In this document: one piece after another, positions 56,832 to 64,000 of the stretch | Layout of the letters: every line of letters begins with the position of its first letter | Position numbering within the stretch: the first letter of the stretch is position 1 | Notes under the pieces: model-generated | What the model was told of the DNA's origin: nothing | The model's input: the letters and a program-made list of their open reading frames with translations, nothing else | The model's database searches: none | Made by a program: the position numbers and the translations under genes | Source of the DNA: an uncultured Bacteroidales bacterium | GTDB lineage: Bacteria > Bacteroidota > Bacteroidia > Bacteroidales > Muribaculaceae | Assembly: GCA_902762385.1 (NCBI GenBank) | Contig: CACWNQ010000011.1 | Location: 1 to 64,000 of the forward strand | Direction of reading: 5' to 3' | Length of the DNA stretch: 64,000 bases

Positions 56832-56863
56832 AATCGGTCATTAGGCCGGCCTAATGACCGATT
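56832..56863. promoter_or_regulatory. Perfect 32-bp palindrome before the DNPH1/Nudix pair
   Basis: AATCGGTCATTAGGCC followed by its exact reverse complement, no loop. On the minus strand no T run follows, so it is unlikely to be a terminator. It lies in the leader or promoter of the two-gene unit and looks like an operator or RNA structure. Confidence 0.7.
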
Positions 56864-56874
56864 CGTATTAAAGT

Positions 56875-56921
56875 AAAAAGATGAGTGTCCTCAAAAAGAA
56901 TCGTCCCTTTGAGGACACTCA
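56875..56921 (-). terminator. fbp terminator
   Basis: Arms GAGTGTCCTCAAA (56883-56895) and TTTGAGGACACTC (56908-56920), perfect 13 bp, followed on the minus strand by ATCTTTTTACTT. Confidence 0.85.
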
Positions 56922-56950
56922 GTCGTTGTAGTGGTCAAGACGCTACCCTA

Positions 56951-58957
56951 TCAAGTTTTCAGCGTGATGGGCTGGCGTGAGCGCTCGCTAATGTCGCCAT
57001 TGCGGTAGGCTTCGAGCAGACGCTTGAGGTCGTTGATTTGATCCTCGAGTTCCTCACCTATGTCGGTGTCCTTCACCATCATGCGATGGTTAGTCATCTC
57101 CACCATCTCATAGGTCGACTTAATGTCCTGTCCTTCCTCAACGGCCTTAGTAATAGATGTGAACGGCTCATGCTGCACGAGCTGGAAACCACGGCTGTGG
57201 TAAACCAATGTGTAACCAGCGATACCGGTCTCAGGCTGGTAAGCCTTAGAGAATCCACCGTCAATCACCATGAGTTTGCCGCCAGCTTTAACTGGATTCT
57301 CGCCCTTGATGGTCTTAACGGGCACATGGCCATTAATAATGTGGCGGAACTGACCTGTTACCTCAAACTCGTCGAGAATAGAATCTACCACGTCGCCATT
57401 GTCGCGCAAGGTGTAGTAGTGACCCTTCACTTCCTTGTGAGTAGCCTTGTCGACAATAAAGTAGCGCTCGAAGGTCGCCATCTTGTCCTTGTCGAAGGCT
57501 GGTGAATCCTTGCCACACCACAGGTACCACACGTAGTCGTTGGCAAACTCGTAGTTCTCTTTAACGTCGCAGCCGAAGTAGGCGTCACGAATCAATGCGC
57601 CCACCTTCTTGAGCAGTTCCTTGCCATGGTATTTCTCTCCCTGGATTGTCACATCCTTGAGGCTGCCGTCCTCGTTGAGAGGAATTGAGGCATGGTAAAG
57701 CAGGTTGCCATTGATAATCTTGTAGACACATCCATAGCGGAACAAGCAGCGCATGTGCTTGCGCAGGCGCTCACTGCCAGTGAACGAGTGGTGAAGTTTA
57801 TCAACTATCTCCTGCTCCTCGGGGATGAGGCGATAGGGATCCTTGGGGTCAACTGTTGGGAAGTTGGTGTCGGTCATCTCATAGTCCACTCCATCGATGG
57901 TAATAACCTTACGCTCGTGGTCAATCTTGTCGAGCAACAGGCGGTCCTGCATCTCAAATTCAGGACGACGGTTGATGATTTGTGCCTCGAGTTTGAACTG
58001 AATGATGCTGATGGCCTTGTGCATCTTGGCAATGAGAGGGGCAAGTTTGTTTTCCTTGGCCTCGCCTTTGGGAATAAACTTCTCGCAAGGATCATTGCCA
58101 TACATGTCCATGGCAAACGTGGCCAGCGGCAGCATGTTAATGCCATAGCCATCCTCAAGCACTGCCTGGTTTCCGTAGCGCATGGCAATGCGAATCACAT
58201 TGGCTATGCAGCTGTCGTTACCACTGGCAGCCCCCATCCACAGAATGTCGTGGTTACCCCACTGGATATCGAAGTTATGGAAGGTGCAAAGCACATCCAT
58301 AATCTTGTCGGGACTAGGACCACGGTCAAACACATCGCCCAGGATGTGCAGCTTGTCGATGGTGAGTTGCTGAATAAGGTAGCAGATGGTGATAATGAAA
58401 TTATCGGCGCGACCAGTGCTAATGATAGTCTGGACAACCACGTCGACATAGGCCTGCTTATTGCGATCGGTAGCATTCTCATGAAGCAACTCCTGAATGA
58501 TATAGGAGAAACTGCTAGGCAGTGCCTTGTTAACCTTTGAACGGGTGTACTTTGACGAAACATCGCGGCACACACGCACCAGGCGGTTGATGGTGATAAA
58601 ATACCAGTCATCGAGGTCGCTGCGGTCTTCCATATTATTCTTCACGAGCTCAAGTTTGCGCTCGGGATAGTAGATGAGTGTGCACAGCTCTTTCTTGTCA
58701 CGGTTGCTCAAAGTGTCGTTGAATATCTCACCCACCTTGCGCTTGATGGTACCCGAGGCATTGCGCAGCACATGCTGGAAAGCCTTGTACTCTCCGTGCA
58801 GGTCGGCAAGGAAGTGCTCCGTACCCTTTGGCAGGTTTAAGATAGCCGAGAGGTTGATAATCTCGGTGCTTGCTGTTGCCACATCGGGGAAATTGTGTGA
58901 CAGCAGTTTCAAGAACTTCAAGTCGGCTTCTTTCTTCTCTTTTTTTGTCATAGCCAT
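56951..58957 (-). CDS. fbp: Fructose-1,6-bisphosphatase class III
   Basis: Gluconeogenic phosphatase of the class III (metallophosphoesterase) type. 668 aa, full length. Metal-binding motifs are ADLHGEYKAF (about 52-61), LGDVFDRGPSPD (about 210-221) and WGNHDILWMG (about 233-242), with later His motifs INGHVPVK (about 535). It is monocistronic with a strong terminator. The start MAMTKKEKK could also begin at the second Met, six bases later. Confidence 0.95.
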   Translation of the reverse strand: MAMTKKEKKEADLKFLKLLSHNFPDVATASTEIINLSAILNLPKGTEHFLADLHGEYKAFQHVLRNASGTIKRKVGEIFNDTLSNRDKKELCTLIYYPERKLELVKNNMEDRSDLDDWYFITINRLVRVCRDVSSKYTRSKVNKALPSSFSYIIQELLHENATDRNKQAYVDVVVQTIISTGRADNFIITICYLIQQLTIDKLHILGDVFDRGPSPDKIMDVLCTFHNFDIQWGNHDILWMGAASGNDSCIANVIRIAMRYGNQAVLEDGYGINMLPLATFAMDMYGNDPCEKFIPKGEAKENKLAPLIAKMHKAISIIQFKLEAQIINRRPEFEMQDRLLLDKIDHERKVITIDGVDYEMTDTNFPTVDPKDPYRLIPEEQEIVDKLHHSFTGSERLRKHMRCLFRYGCVYKIINGNLLYHASIPLNEDGSLKDVTIQGEKYHGKELLKKVGALIRDAYFGCDVKENYEFANDYVWYLWCGKDSPAFDKDKMATFERYFIVDKATHKEVKGHYYTLRDNGDVVDSILDEFEVTGQFRHIINGHVPVKTIKGENPVKAGGKLMVIDGGFSKAYQPETGIAGYTLVYHSRGFQLVQHEPFTSITKAVEEGQDIKSTYEMVEMTNHRMMVKDTDIGEELEDQINDLKRLLEAYRNGDISERSRQPITLKT

Positions 58958-59002
58958 AACTTAGTAAATTAGTTTTTTAGGTTACTATATAGTTTTTAGT
59001 TA

Positions 59003-59896
59003 TTAGTTGTTCTTATCGATTGAATTACGATATTCCTGAGGTGTCATGCCTGTGTAGGTCTTGAAATATCGGTTAAAGGTGGTGGGTGCAGTGAAACCCA
59101 GCGTTAGTGCTATCTCGCTGACGGCCAAGTCGGTGTTGATGAGTTGGGTTTTGGCGTCCATGATAATGAGATTCATTATGATTTGCTGCGCCGTCATACC
59201 CGTGGTCTTGCTGATGACGTTGCAAAAGTGCGACAGCGTCAATGAGGCCTCATGGGCATAGAACGAAATCTTGTGCTCAGTGCGATAGTTCTCAAGCGCT
59301 AGCTGCATGAACTCGCCCACTATCGTTTGGTCGCGTGATGAATTCTTCAACGTAGCGCCTTTCACCATGTTGTGACTTATGGCACCAGCCAGCATGTCGA
59401 TGGCCACAACCAGTGCACTCTCGGCAATGCTGTGAGTCATAAACGAGCGACCAAAACTAGCTGCCTTAGTCATGATTGAAAAACTCTCGCGGTAGAAGTT
59501 GCCCATCTCCTCATTAAGCGAGAAAACTGGACTTCGGAAAACATACTGCATAATGGGAGAGATGATTTTCCAGAAGTTCACCTTCTTGAGGAATGATGAA
59601 GAATAACCCTCAAGACTGATGATCGTGTCATCACTAACCTCATTCACCTGAAGAAACCCACCAGGCAACAAAACGATAAAGTCGTTGGCAACAATATCAA
59701 ACTCTCCAAGGTTGATAGTAGCCTTAAGCCTTCCCTGTACCACATAGCACAGGCAGCAAGCATCAATCTTGCATGGGAAACGGCCATAATAGCCCATCAA
59801 GTCACGACCTATACTCTCATGCACAACAAAGTCGGCCGAGACTTCAAGCGGTGGCTGCATGCGACTCAATCGCCTGCTATCAATATTCTGAACCAT
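59003..59896 (-). CDS. AraC family transcriptional regulator
   Basis: 297 aa from ATG 59896; the longer frame from 59968 runs across the promoter and is rejected. An N-terminal cupin-like sensor (about 20-120) precedes a C-terminal pair of helix-turn-helix motifs (about 195-293), the second ending AVSEIALTLGFTAPTTFNRYFKTYTGMTPQEYR, a clear AraC signature. The target is unknown; the gene is divergent from mtaB, with the two promoters in a 135-nt spacer. Confidence 0.92.
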   Translation of the reverse strand: MVQNIDSRRLSRMQPPLEVSADFVVHESIGRDLMGYYGRFPCKIDACCLCYVVQGRLKATINLGEFDIVANDFIVLLPGGFLQVNEVSDDTIISLEGYSSSFLKKVNFWKIISPIMQYVFRSPVFSLNEEMGNFYRESFSIMTKAASFGRSFMTHSIAESALVVAIDMLAGAISHNMVKGATLKNSSRDQTIVGEFMQLALENYRTEHKISFYAHEASLTLSHFCNVISKTTGMTAQQIIMNLIIMDAKTQLINTDLAVSEIALTLGFTAPTTFNRYFKTYTGMTPQEYRNSIDKNN

Positions 59897-59925
59897 AGGC
59901 AACGGTATTATCAGGATATTTTTTA

Positions 59926-59955
59926 CAAATGTACAAATTTTTCTATTACCAACAA
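59926..59955 (-). promoter_or_regulatory. Promoter of the AraC regulator
   Basis: On the minus strand TTG (complement of 59953-59955), 19 nt, TACATTTG (complement of 59926-59933). The leader is about 23 nt. Confidence 0.65.
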
Positions 59956-60006
59956 GCAAAAACCACAAATTTGTTTGTACTCAATAGAATTCTATGAAAT
60001 AATTTG

Positions 60007-60014
60007 TAACTTTG
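60007..60014 (+). promoter_or_regulatory. mtaB promoter -7 element TAACTTTG
   Basis: A TAnnTTTG match 18 nt before the ATG at 60032, leaving a leader of about 11 nt. The upstream TTG is not at the usual spacing. Confidence 0.5.
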
Positions 60015-60031
60015 CAAGTCATTTTTGTAAT

Positions 60032-61333
60032 ATGGCAGAGAAGGCTCTACATAAGGTGAAATTTGTGACTCTGGGATGCAAACTCAATTTCTCGGAGAGT
60101 GCCACCATTGGGCAGCAACTGCAGCAGCGAGGCATCGCCACCGTGGCTAAGGGCGACGAAATCCCTGACATATGCGTAGTAAACACGTGCAGTGTAACTT
60201 CTCTTGCCGACCGCAAGTGTCGCCAGAACATACGTAGCCTCATTCGCAGTTACCCCGAAGCACTTGTAGTTGTAACCGGTTGCTATGCTCAATTGCAGGG
60301 CAATAGCATAGCCGAGATTGAAGGAGTCGACATTGTGCTAGGCAATGAGCAAAAAGGCGATGTAGTCGACTACATCGAGCGTTGGCTCAACGACCACCAT
60401 AAAGCGCTAGCCGTTACCCCTCACAAAGACATCAGGCGCTTCTCTCCGTCGTGCGAATGTGGCGACCGCACTCGCTATTTTCTAAAGGTTCAAGATGGCT
60501 GCGATTACTACTGCAGCTACTGCACAATTCCACTAGCACGAGGTCGCAGCCGCAGTGGCACAATCGAAAGCCTTGTGGCGCAAGCCCAAGATGTGGCCCG
60601 TCGTGGAGGCAAAGAGATAGTGATTACCGGTGTCAACATTGGTGACTTCGGCAAAAACACTGGTGAGCATTTTCTCGACCTTCTCAAGGCCCTCGACCAG
60701 GTGGAAGGAGTGGAACGCTACCGCATCTCATCGATAGAACCCGACCTGCTCGATGATGAAGTTATCGACTGGTGTGCAAGTTCACGCTCATTCATGCCAC
60801 ACTTCCACATCCCGCTGCAGAGCGGCAGTGACGAAGTGCTAGAGCTGATGCGCCGCCATTACCGCCGCGACCTCTTCGCCCACAAGGTTGAGCGCATTAG
60901 GCAGGTCATCCCTCACTGCTTCATAGGAGTTGATGTGATGGTGGGCACACGTGGCGAAACGCCTGAGCGATTTGACGACTCGCTACAGTTCATCGCTTCG
61001 CTCGATGTTCAGCACTTGCATGTGTTCCCTTACAGTGAGCGACCCGGCACAGTGGCCCTTCGCATCCCTTATATAGTTCCAAAAGCCGAGCGTGATGCCC
61101 GTGTCGCCCGCATGATGGAACTTAGTGAGCGCCAACAGCGCAAGTTCATCGAGCGCCATTTAGGCACTGAACGCCCAGTACTTTTTGAGCAGCCTCCTGC
61201 CGGAAGCAAGGTGATGCATGGCTTTACCGACAACTACATACGCGTAACCGTGCCTTACCGTGAAGAACGGATCAACAAGGTATCGACCGTGCTGCTTGAA
61301 CCATCAATTATATCAACAACCCACAATTCATGA
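60032..61333 (+). CDS. mtaB: tRNA t6A37 methylthiotransferase MtaB
   Basis: Radical SAM enzyme that adds a methylthio group to N6-threonylcarbamoyladenosine 37 of tRNA. 433 aa from ATG 60032; a frame from 59819 reads through the promoter and is rejected. UPF0004 cysteines in TLGCKLN, NTCSVT and TGCYAQ (about 16, 52, 87) bind the auxiliary cluster. The radical SAM motif is GCDYYCSYCTIP (about 155). A TRAM-like domain occupies the last 60 residues. MtaB is preferred over RimO and MiaB on the KLN and NTCSVT patterns. The acyltransferase gene starts one base after its stop. Confidence 0.92.
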   Translation: MAEKALHKVKFVTLGCKLNFSESATIGQQLQQRGIATVAKGDEIPDICVVNTCSVTSLADRKCRQNIRSLIRSYPEALVVVTGCYAQLQGNSIAEIEGVDIVLGNEQKGDVVDYIERWLNDHHKALAVTPHKDIRRFSPSCECGDRTRYFLKVQDGCDYYCSYCTIPLARGRSRSGTIESLVAQAQDVARRGGKEIVITGVNIGDFGKNTGEHFLDLLKALDQVEGVERYRISSIEPDLLDDEVIDWCASSRSFMPHFHIPLQSGSDEVLELMRRHYRRDLFAHKVERIRQVIPHCFIGVDVMVGTRGETPERFDDSLQFIASLDVQHLHVFPYSERPGTVALRIPYIVPKAERDARVARMMELSERQQRKFIERHLGTERPVLFEQPPAGSKVMHGFTDNYIRVTVPYREERINKVSTVLLEPSIISTTHNS

Positions 61334-61334
61334 C

Positions 61335-62279
61335 GTGAAGTGGTATAGCAAAATATTGTACGCTCCCATTGGATGGGCCCTGCACCTGCTGGCACTGATG
61401 CCATGGTGGGTACTTTACCTGCATGCCGACGTTATTTATTTCATTGCATATCACCTCATAGGCTATCGCAAGAACGTGGTGCGCCAAAACCTGATGGAGT
61501 GCTTTCCCAGCAAGAGCGACAAGGAGCGAAAAGCAATAGAAAAGGAGTTTTACAGCCACTTTGCCGACTATTTTGTTGAGACAATCAAGCTGCTTCACAT
61601 CAGCGATGAGTCGATGCGCAAGCGCATGGTGTTCAAGAATGCCAAGATTATCGACGAAGCCTTCGATGCCGGCCAGAGCATAGTACTCTATGCCGCCCAT
61701 TATGGCAATTGGGAATGGGTGACCTCGGTAACGCTGTGGTTCGACAGCGAGAGGCATCGTGATGCTGTGCAGGGGCAAGTGTATCATCCACTCGAGAACG
61801 AATGGTTCGATCGCTTTTTCCTTAAATTGCGCCAACGCTTCAACACGGTGTGCATCAGCTGGAGAAGCATCCTGAGGGAGATGATAACAAGGGAGCGCGA
61901 GGGACGGCACTTGGGAATAGGATTCATTGCCGACCAGCACCCGTTGCCTAACGACCAGGAGCATGTGCTCGACTTCCTGCACCACCCCACAGCATTCCTC
62001 ACCGGAGCCGAGGCCATTGGGCGCAAACTGCATTGCCGGGCAGCCTATTTTGATGTGCGCAAAACCCGGCGTGGGCACTACGAGTGCACACTCGTGCCAC
62101 TGAGCAACGACATTGCCACCGAACCTCGAGGCACCATCACCACCCGCTATGCACGCTTGCTTGAGAAGCGCATAATCGAGGAACCAGCCTACTGGCTATG
62201 GACTCACAAGCGCTGGAAACGACCCGTTACCTTCCCCGATGGATACAATAAAGATAACGAACTTGAGTTTTATACATAA
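61335..62279 (+). CDS. Lipid A/phospholipid acyltransferase (LpxL/HtrB-like)
   Basis: Adds a secondary acyl chain to lipid A, or acylates a related lipid, at the inner membrane. 314 aa from GTG 61335, one base after the mtaB stop; upstream residues in this frame overlap mtaB and do not fit the family. An N-terminal membrane segment (about 10-32, LHLLALMPWWVLYLHADVIY) is followed by the catalytic HX4E motif in AAHYGNWEW (about 115-123) and the region IGFIADQHPLP (about 195). Length and order match LpxL/LpxM. Confidence 0.9.
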   Translation: MKWYSKILYAPIGWALHLLALMPWWVLYLHADVIYFIAYHLIGYRKNVVRQNLMECFPSKSDKERKAIEKEFYSHFADYFVETIKLLHISDESMRKRMVFKNAKIIDEAFDAGQSIVLYAAHYGNWEWVTSVTLWFDSERHRDAVQGQVYHPLENEWFDRFFLKLRQRFNTVCISWRSILREMITREREGRHLGIGFIADQHPLPNDQEHVLDFLHHPTAFLTGAEAIGRKLHCRAAYFDVRKTRRGHYECTLVPLSNDIATEPRGTITTRYARLLEKRIIEEPAYWLWTHKRWKRPVTFPDGYNKDNELEFYT

Positions 62280-62331
62280 ATAGCAAGGAAAGAGTCATTT
62301 GATTTCTTCCACTCCTTTATTTAAAGCAAAG

Positions 62332-63333
62332 ATGAAACCTGTAGCGGTAATAATATTAAACTGGAACGGCGCCAAGTTGCTGCGCAAGTATCTGCCCTCT
62401 GTGCTTGCGGGTACCAGCGCCGACATTGCCGACGTGATAGTTGCCGACAACGGCAGCACCGACAACAGCCGCGAAGTACTAGAGCAGGAGTTTGCGCAAG
62501 TGAAAACCCTGTATCTCGACAAGAACTATGGCTTTGCAGGTGGCTACAACAAAGCCATCGAGCTCACGGGATATCAGTACACCGTGCTGCTCAACAGCGA
62601 CGTGCGCACTCCCGACGGCTGGCTCGACCCTCTGTACCGCTACCTAGAGGACAATCCTGGCGTGGGCGCTGTGCAACCCAAGCTTCTTCACGACCGTGAC
62701 GACGGCAAGCGCATGTTTGAGTATGCCGGCGCAGCCGGTGGCTTCATCGACAAACATGGCTATCCCTATTGCCGTGGCCGAGTGTTTGAGGCAGTGGAAG
62801 ACGACCACGGCCAGTACGATGGCAAGGATATCGACATATTCTGGGCTACAGGAGCGTGCCTGATGGTACGCACCGAGTTGTATAACAGAGTGGGTGGCCT
62901 CGACGAGGATTTCTTTGCCCATATGGAGGAAATTGATCTGTGCTGGCGCATTCACCTGAGTGGCAGCGACGTGCGCATTGTTACTGCCAGCGAAGTGTTC
63001 CACCTGGGAGGAGGCAGCCTGCCTCAGGGCAATCCACGCAAGACTTATCTCAACTTCCGCAACAGCCTGTTTCTGCTGTACAAAAATCTGCCTGTGAAAG
63101 AGGGCAAACGCATGCTCATCGTTCGTCGGCTCTACGACACTCTCGCATTTTTCATGGCACTTGCCAAGTTGCATGGCGGCGATGCCAAAGCCATCATCCG
63201 TGCCCATAACGACTACCGCAAGCTTAAGAGTCGCTACACATGCCAACCCACCGTTAACCTGCTCAAGAGTTTTCCTGGCACCGAGCGTAACATCGTGATT
63301 GACTACTACCTGCGTGGAAAGAAGCTCTTTTAA
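62332..63333 (+). CDS. Family 2 glycosyltransferase (rhamnosyltransferase-like)
   Basis: 333 aa from ATG 62332; the frame extends 33 bases upstream to a TTG that gives unlike residues. GT-A fold: VIILNWNG (about 5-12), VADNGSTDNS (about 37-46), LLNSDVRTPDGW (DxD-like, about 84) and GACLMVRTELYNRVGGLDEDFFAHMEEIDLCWR (about 178-210, with the ED-type catalytic block). The pattern is that of WbbL-like rhamnosyltransferases in cell-surface polysaccharide synthesis. It lies 52 nt after the LpxL-like gene and is probably co-transcribed, linking three envelope- or translation-related genes. Confidence 0.9.
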   Translation: MKPVAVIILNWNGAKLLRKYLPSVLAGTSADIADVIVADNGSTDNSREVLEQEFAQVKTLYLDKNYGFAGGYNKAIELTGYQYTVLLNSDVRTPDGWLDPLYRYLEDNPGVGAVQPKLLHDRDDGKRMFEYAGAAGGFIDKHGYPYCRGRVFEAVEDDHGQYDGKDIDIFWATGACLMVRTELYNRVGGLDEDFFAHMEEIDLCWRIHLSGSDVRIVTASEVFHLGGGSLPQGNPRKTYLNFRNSLFLLYKNLPVKEGKRMLIVRRLYDTLAFFMALAKLHGGDAKAIIRAHNDYRKLKSRYTCQPTVNLLKSFPGTERNIVIDYYLRGKKLF

Positions 63334-63395
63334 CAAGTAATTCCACAGTTTCTCATTTTTCACCAAACCAAGAATTAACTGAAATCATCTTTTAA

Positions 63396-63427
63396 TTTGC
63401 TTTTTTGTAAAAGATGTATTATCTTTG
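63396..63427 (+). promoter_or_regulatory. Complete promoter of the right-edge secreted protein
   Basis: TTTG at 63396-63399, 20 nt, TATCTTTG at 63420-63427, an exact consensus match. The leader to 63502 is about 67 nt. Confidence 0.75.
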
Positions 63428-63501
63428 CCCAATGACAGTTTTATATTAACACAAAATACATTAAAATTCTTATTTTTATTAACTATTTAACCCAACTACA
63501 C

Positions 63502-64000
63502 ATGAAGAAAATTTTTACTCTATGCTTTATGGCGATTGCCTTGATGGCAAGTGCCAACACCTACACACTTAGTCAGCTCGCCGAGCTGGTTCCAGCTCTT
63601 GAGGACGGCACCGGCGTTGCTGTGGTAGACGGAGCATATGTTATCAATCTGCCTGCATCACTGCCCGAAGGCGTTAGTGGTCTGGGCTATGACAACGACA
63701 ACATCGTGCTCACCAAGAACTACTTCACCATCAATGGCGACCTGATTATCAGCGAAGGCGAGACTCTGCTTTTTGGCGGCTCATCAACAATGGAAGTTAA
63801 TGGTAACCTCACAATCACTAATGCTACCATTGGTGCTGCCCCTGGTTCGGAAGGCACTGCCAAGGGTTTCCGCATGTATATGGAGGGCGCGTCGGCAACA
63901 ATCACCGGCAGCACTTTCAACTATGTGGGCATCAACTATGGCAATGGCACCGAGGAAGGCTGCCTCACAGCAACTGGTTGCACCTTCAACAACCACAATA
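63502..64000 (+). CDS. Secreted protein, truncated by the window edge
   Basis: The frame is open from ATG 63502 to the last base, giving 166 residues with no stop. A signal peptide (MKKIFTLCFMAIALMASA, 18 residues) is followed by a Thr/Gly/Asn-rich beta region with stacked short strands (FTINGDLIISEGETLLF, MEVNGNLTITNATI, TITGSTFNYVGI), which resembles a right-handed parallel beta-helix of surface or polysaccharide-acting proteins. The C-terminal part, and so the export tag, is outside the window. Its leader resembles that of the other secreted genes here. Confidence 0.75.
   Translation, partial: MKKIFTLCFMAIALMASANTYTLSQLAELVPALEDGTGVAVVDGAYVINLPASLPEGVSGLGYDNDNIVLTKNYFTINGDLIISEGETLLFGGSSTMEVNGNLTITNATIGAAPGSEGTAKGFRMYMEGASATITGSTFNYVGINYGNGTEEGCLTATGCTFNNHN

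Noticed and set aside
56832..56863. Second fbp terminator
   Set aside because: The palindrome has no loop and no T run in the minus direction, and a complete terminator already lies at 56875-56921.
59819..60031. Upstream extension of mtaB
   Set aside because: It passes through the TAACTTTG promoter and overlaps the divergent AraC gene; the family starts at the ATG 60032.

Overview
The window looks like a chromosomal segment of a gut-type Bacteroidales bacterium, most likely Muribaculaceae or a Prevotella-like relative. The evidence is the Bacteroidota promoter form (TTG, 19-20 nt, TAnnTTTG) before many genes, short T9SS-type C-terminal sorting tails on large secreted proteins, dockerin-like tails, BspA-type leucine-rich repeats, a DUF6377-type regulator, class III fructose bisphosphatase and DUF4143 ATPases. 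The assignment below order level is inference.

Layout. 1-5.3 kb is an AT-rich accessory block of unrecognised genes plus the RNA 2'-phosphotransferase KptA; a 39-bp direct repeat lies on both sides of it. 5.3-11 kb holds a 1291-aa secreted SGNH-hydrolase-like protein and a TPR/membrane/HTH regulator. 11.2-13.2 kb is gyrB. 13.3-14.5 kb is a DUF4143 ATPase under twin palindromes. 15.3-20.2 kb is the sufBCDS iron-sulfur assembly cluster, followed by tRNA-Leu(CAG). 20.6-23.8 kb has three FKBP prolyl isomerases that appear to serve different compartments, then enolase, a DUF4491 membrane protein and an LD-carboxypeptidase. 26.9-27.8 kb is a gene-free stretch of hairpins and dispersed repeats leading into a second DUF4143 ATPase. 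29-32 kb has an ABC exporter and a LAB_N membrane protein.

32.3-52.2 kb is dominated by surface or secreted proteins: a dockerin protein, a BspA-like LRR protein, a GH25 lysozyme with a charged tail, and three tandem related FN3/adhesin-jelly-roll proteins with nearly identical 3' ends. Between them sit a lipoprotein, MeaB and two DUF1573 proteins. 52.4-63.3 kb is mostly housekeeping: lysS, an LtaS-like membrane sulfatase, a Nudix/DNPH1 pair that probably cleans nucleotide pools, fbp, an AraC regulator, and a run of mtaB, an LpxL-like acyltransferase and a GT2 glycosyltransferase. A secreted protein gene runs off the right edge.

The most unusual signals are: (1) both DUF4143 ATPases are preceded by two CCGAAAA/TTTTCGG palindromes whose centres are exactly 32 bp apart, and one of these genes is also bracketed by a 33-bp direct repeat that reaches into its stop codon; (2) a dispersed intergenic element with copies at the left edge and near 27.4 kb, the latter joined to a string of short hairpins; (3) adhesin jelly-roll domains apparently inserted inside FN3 domains; (4) a perfect 32-bp palindrome in front of the DNPH1/Nudix pair. 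All functions come from reading motifs by eye; no database search was run.
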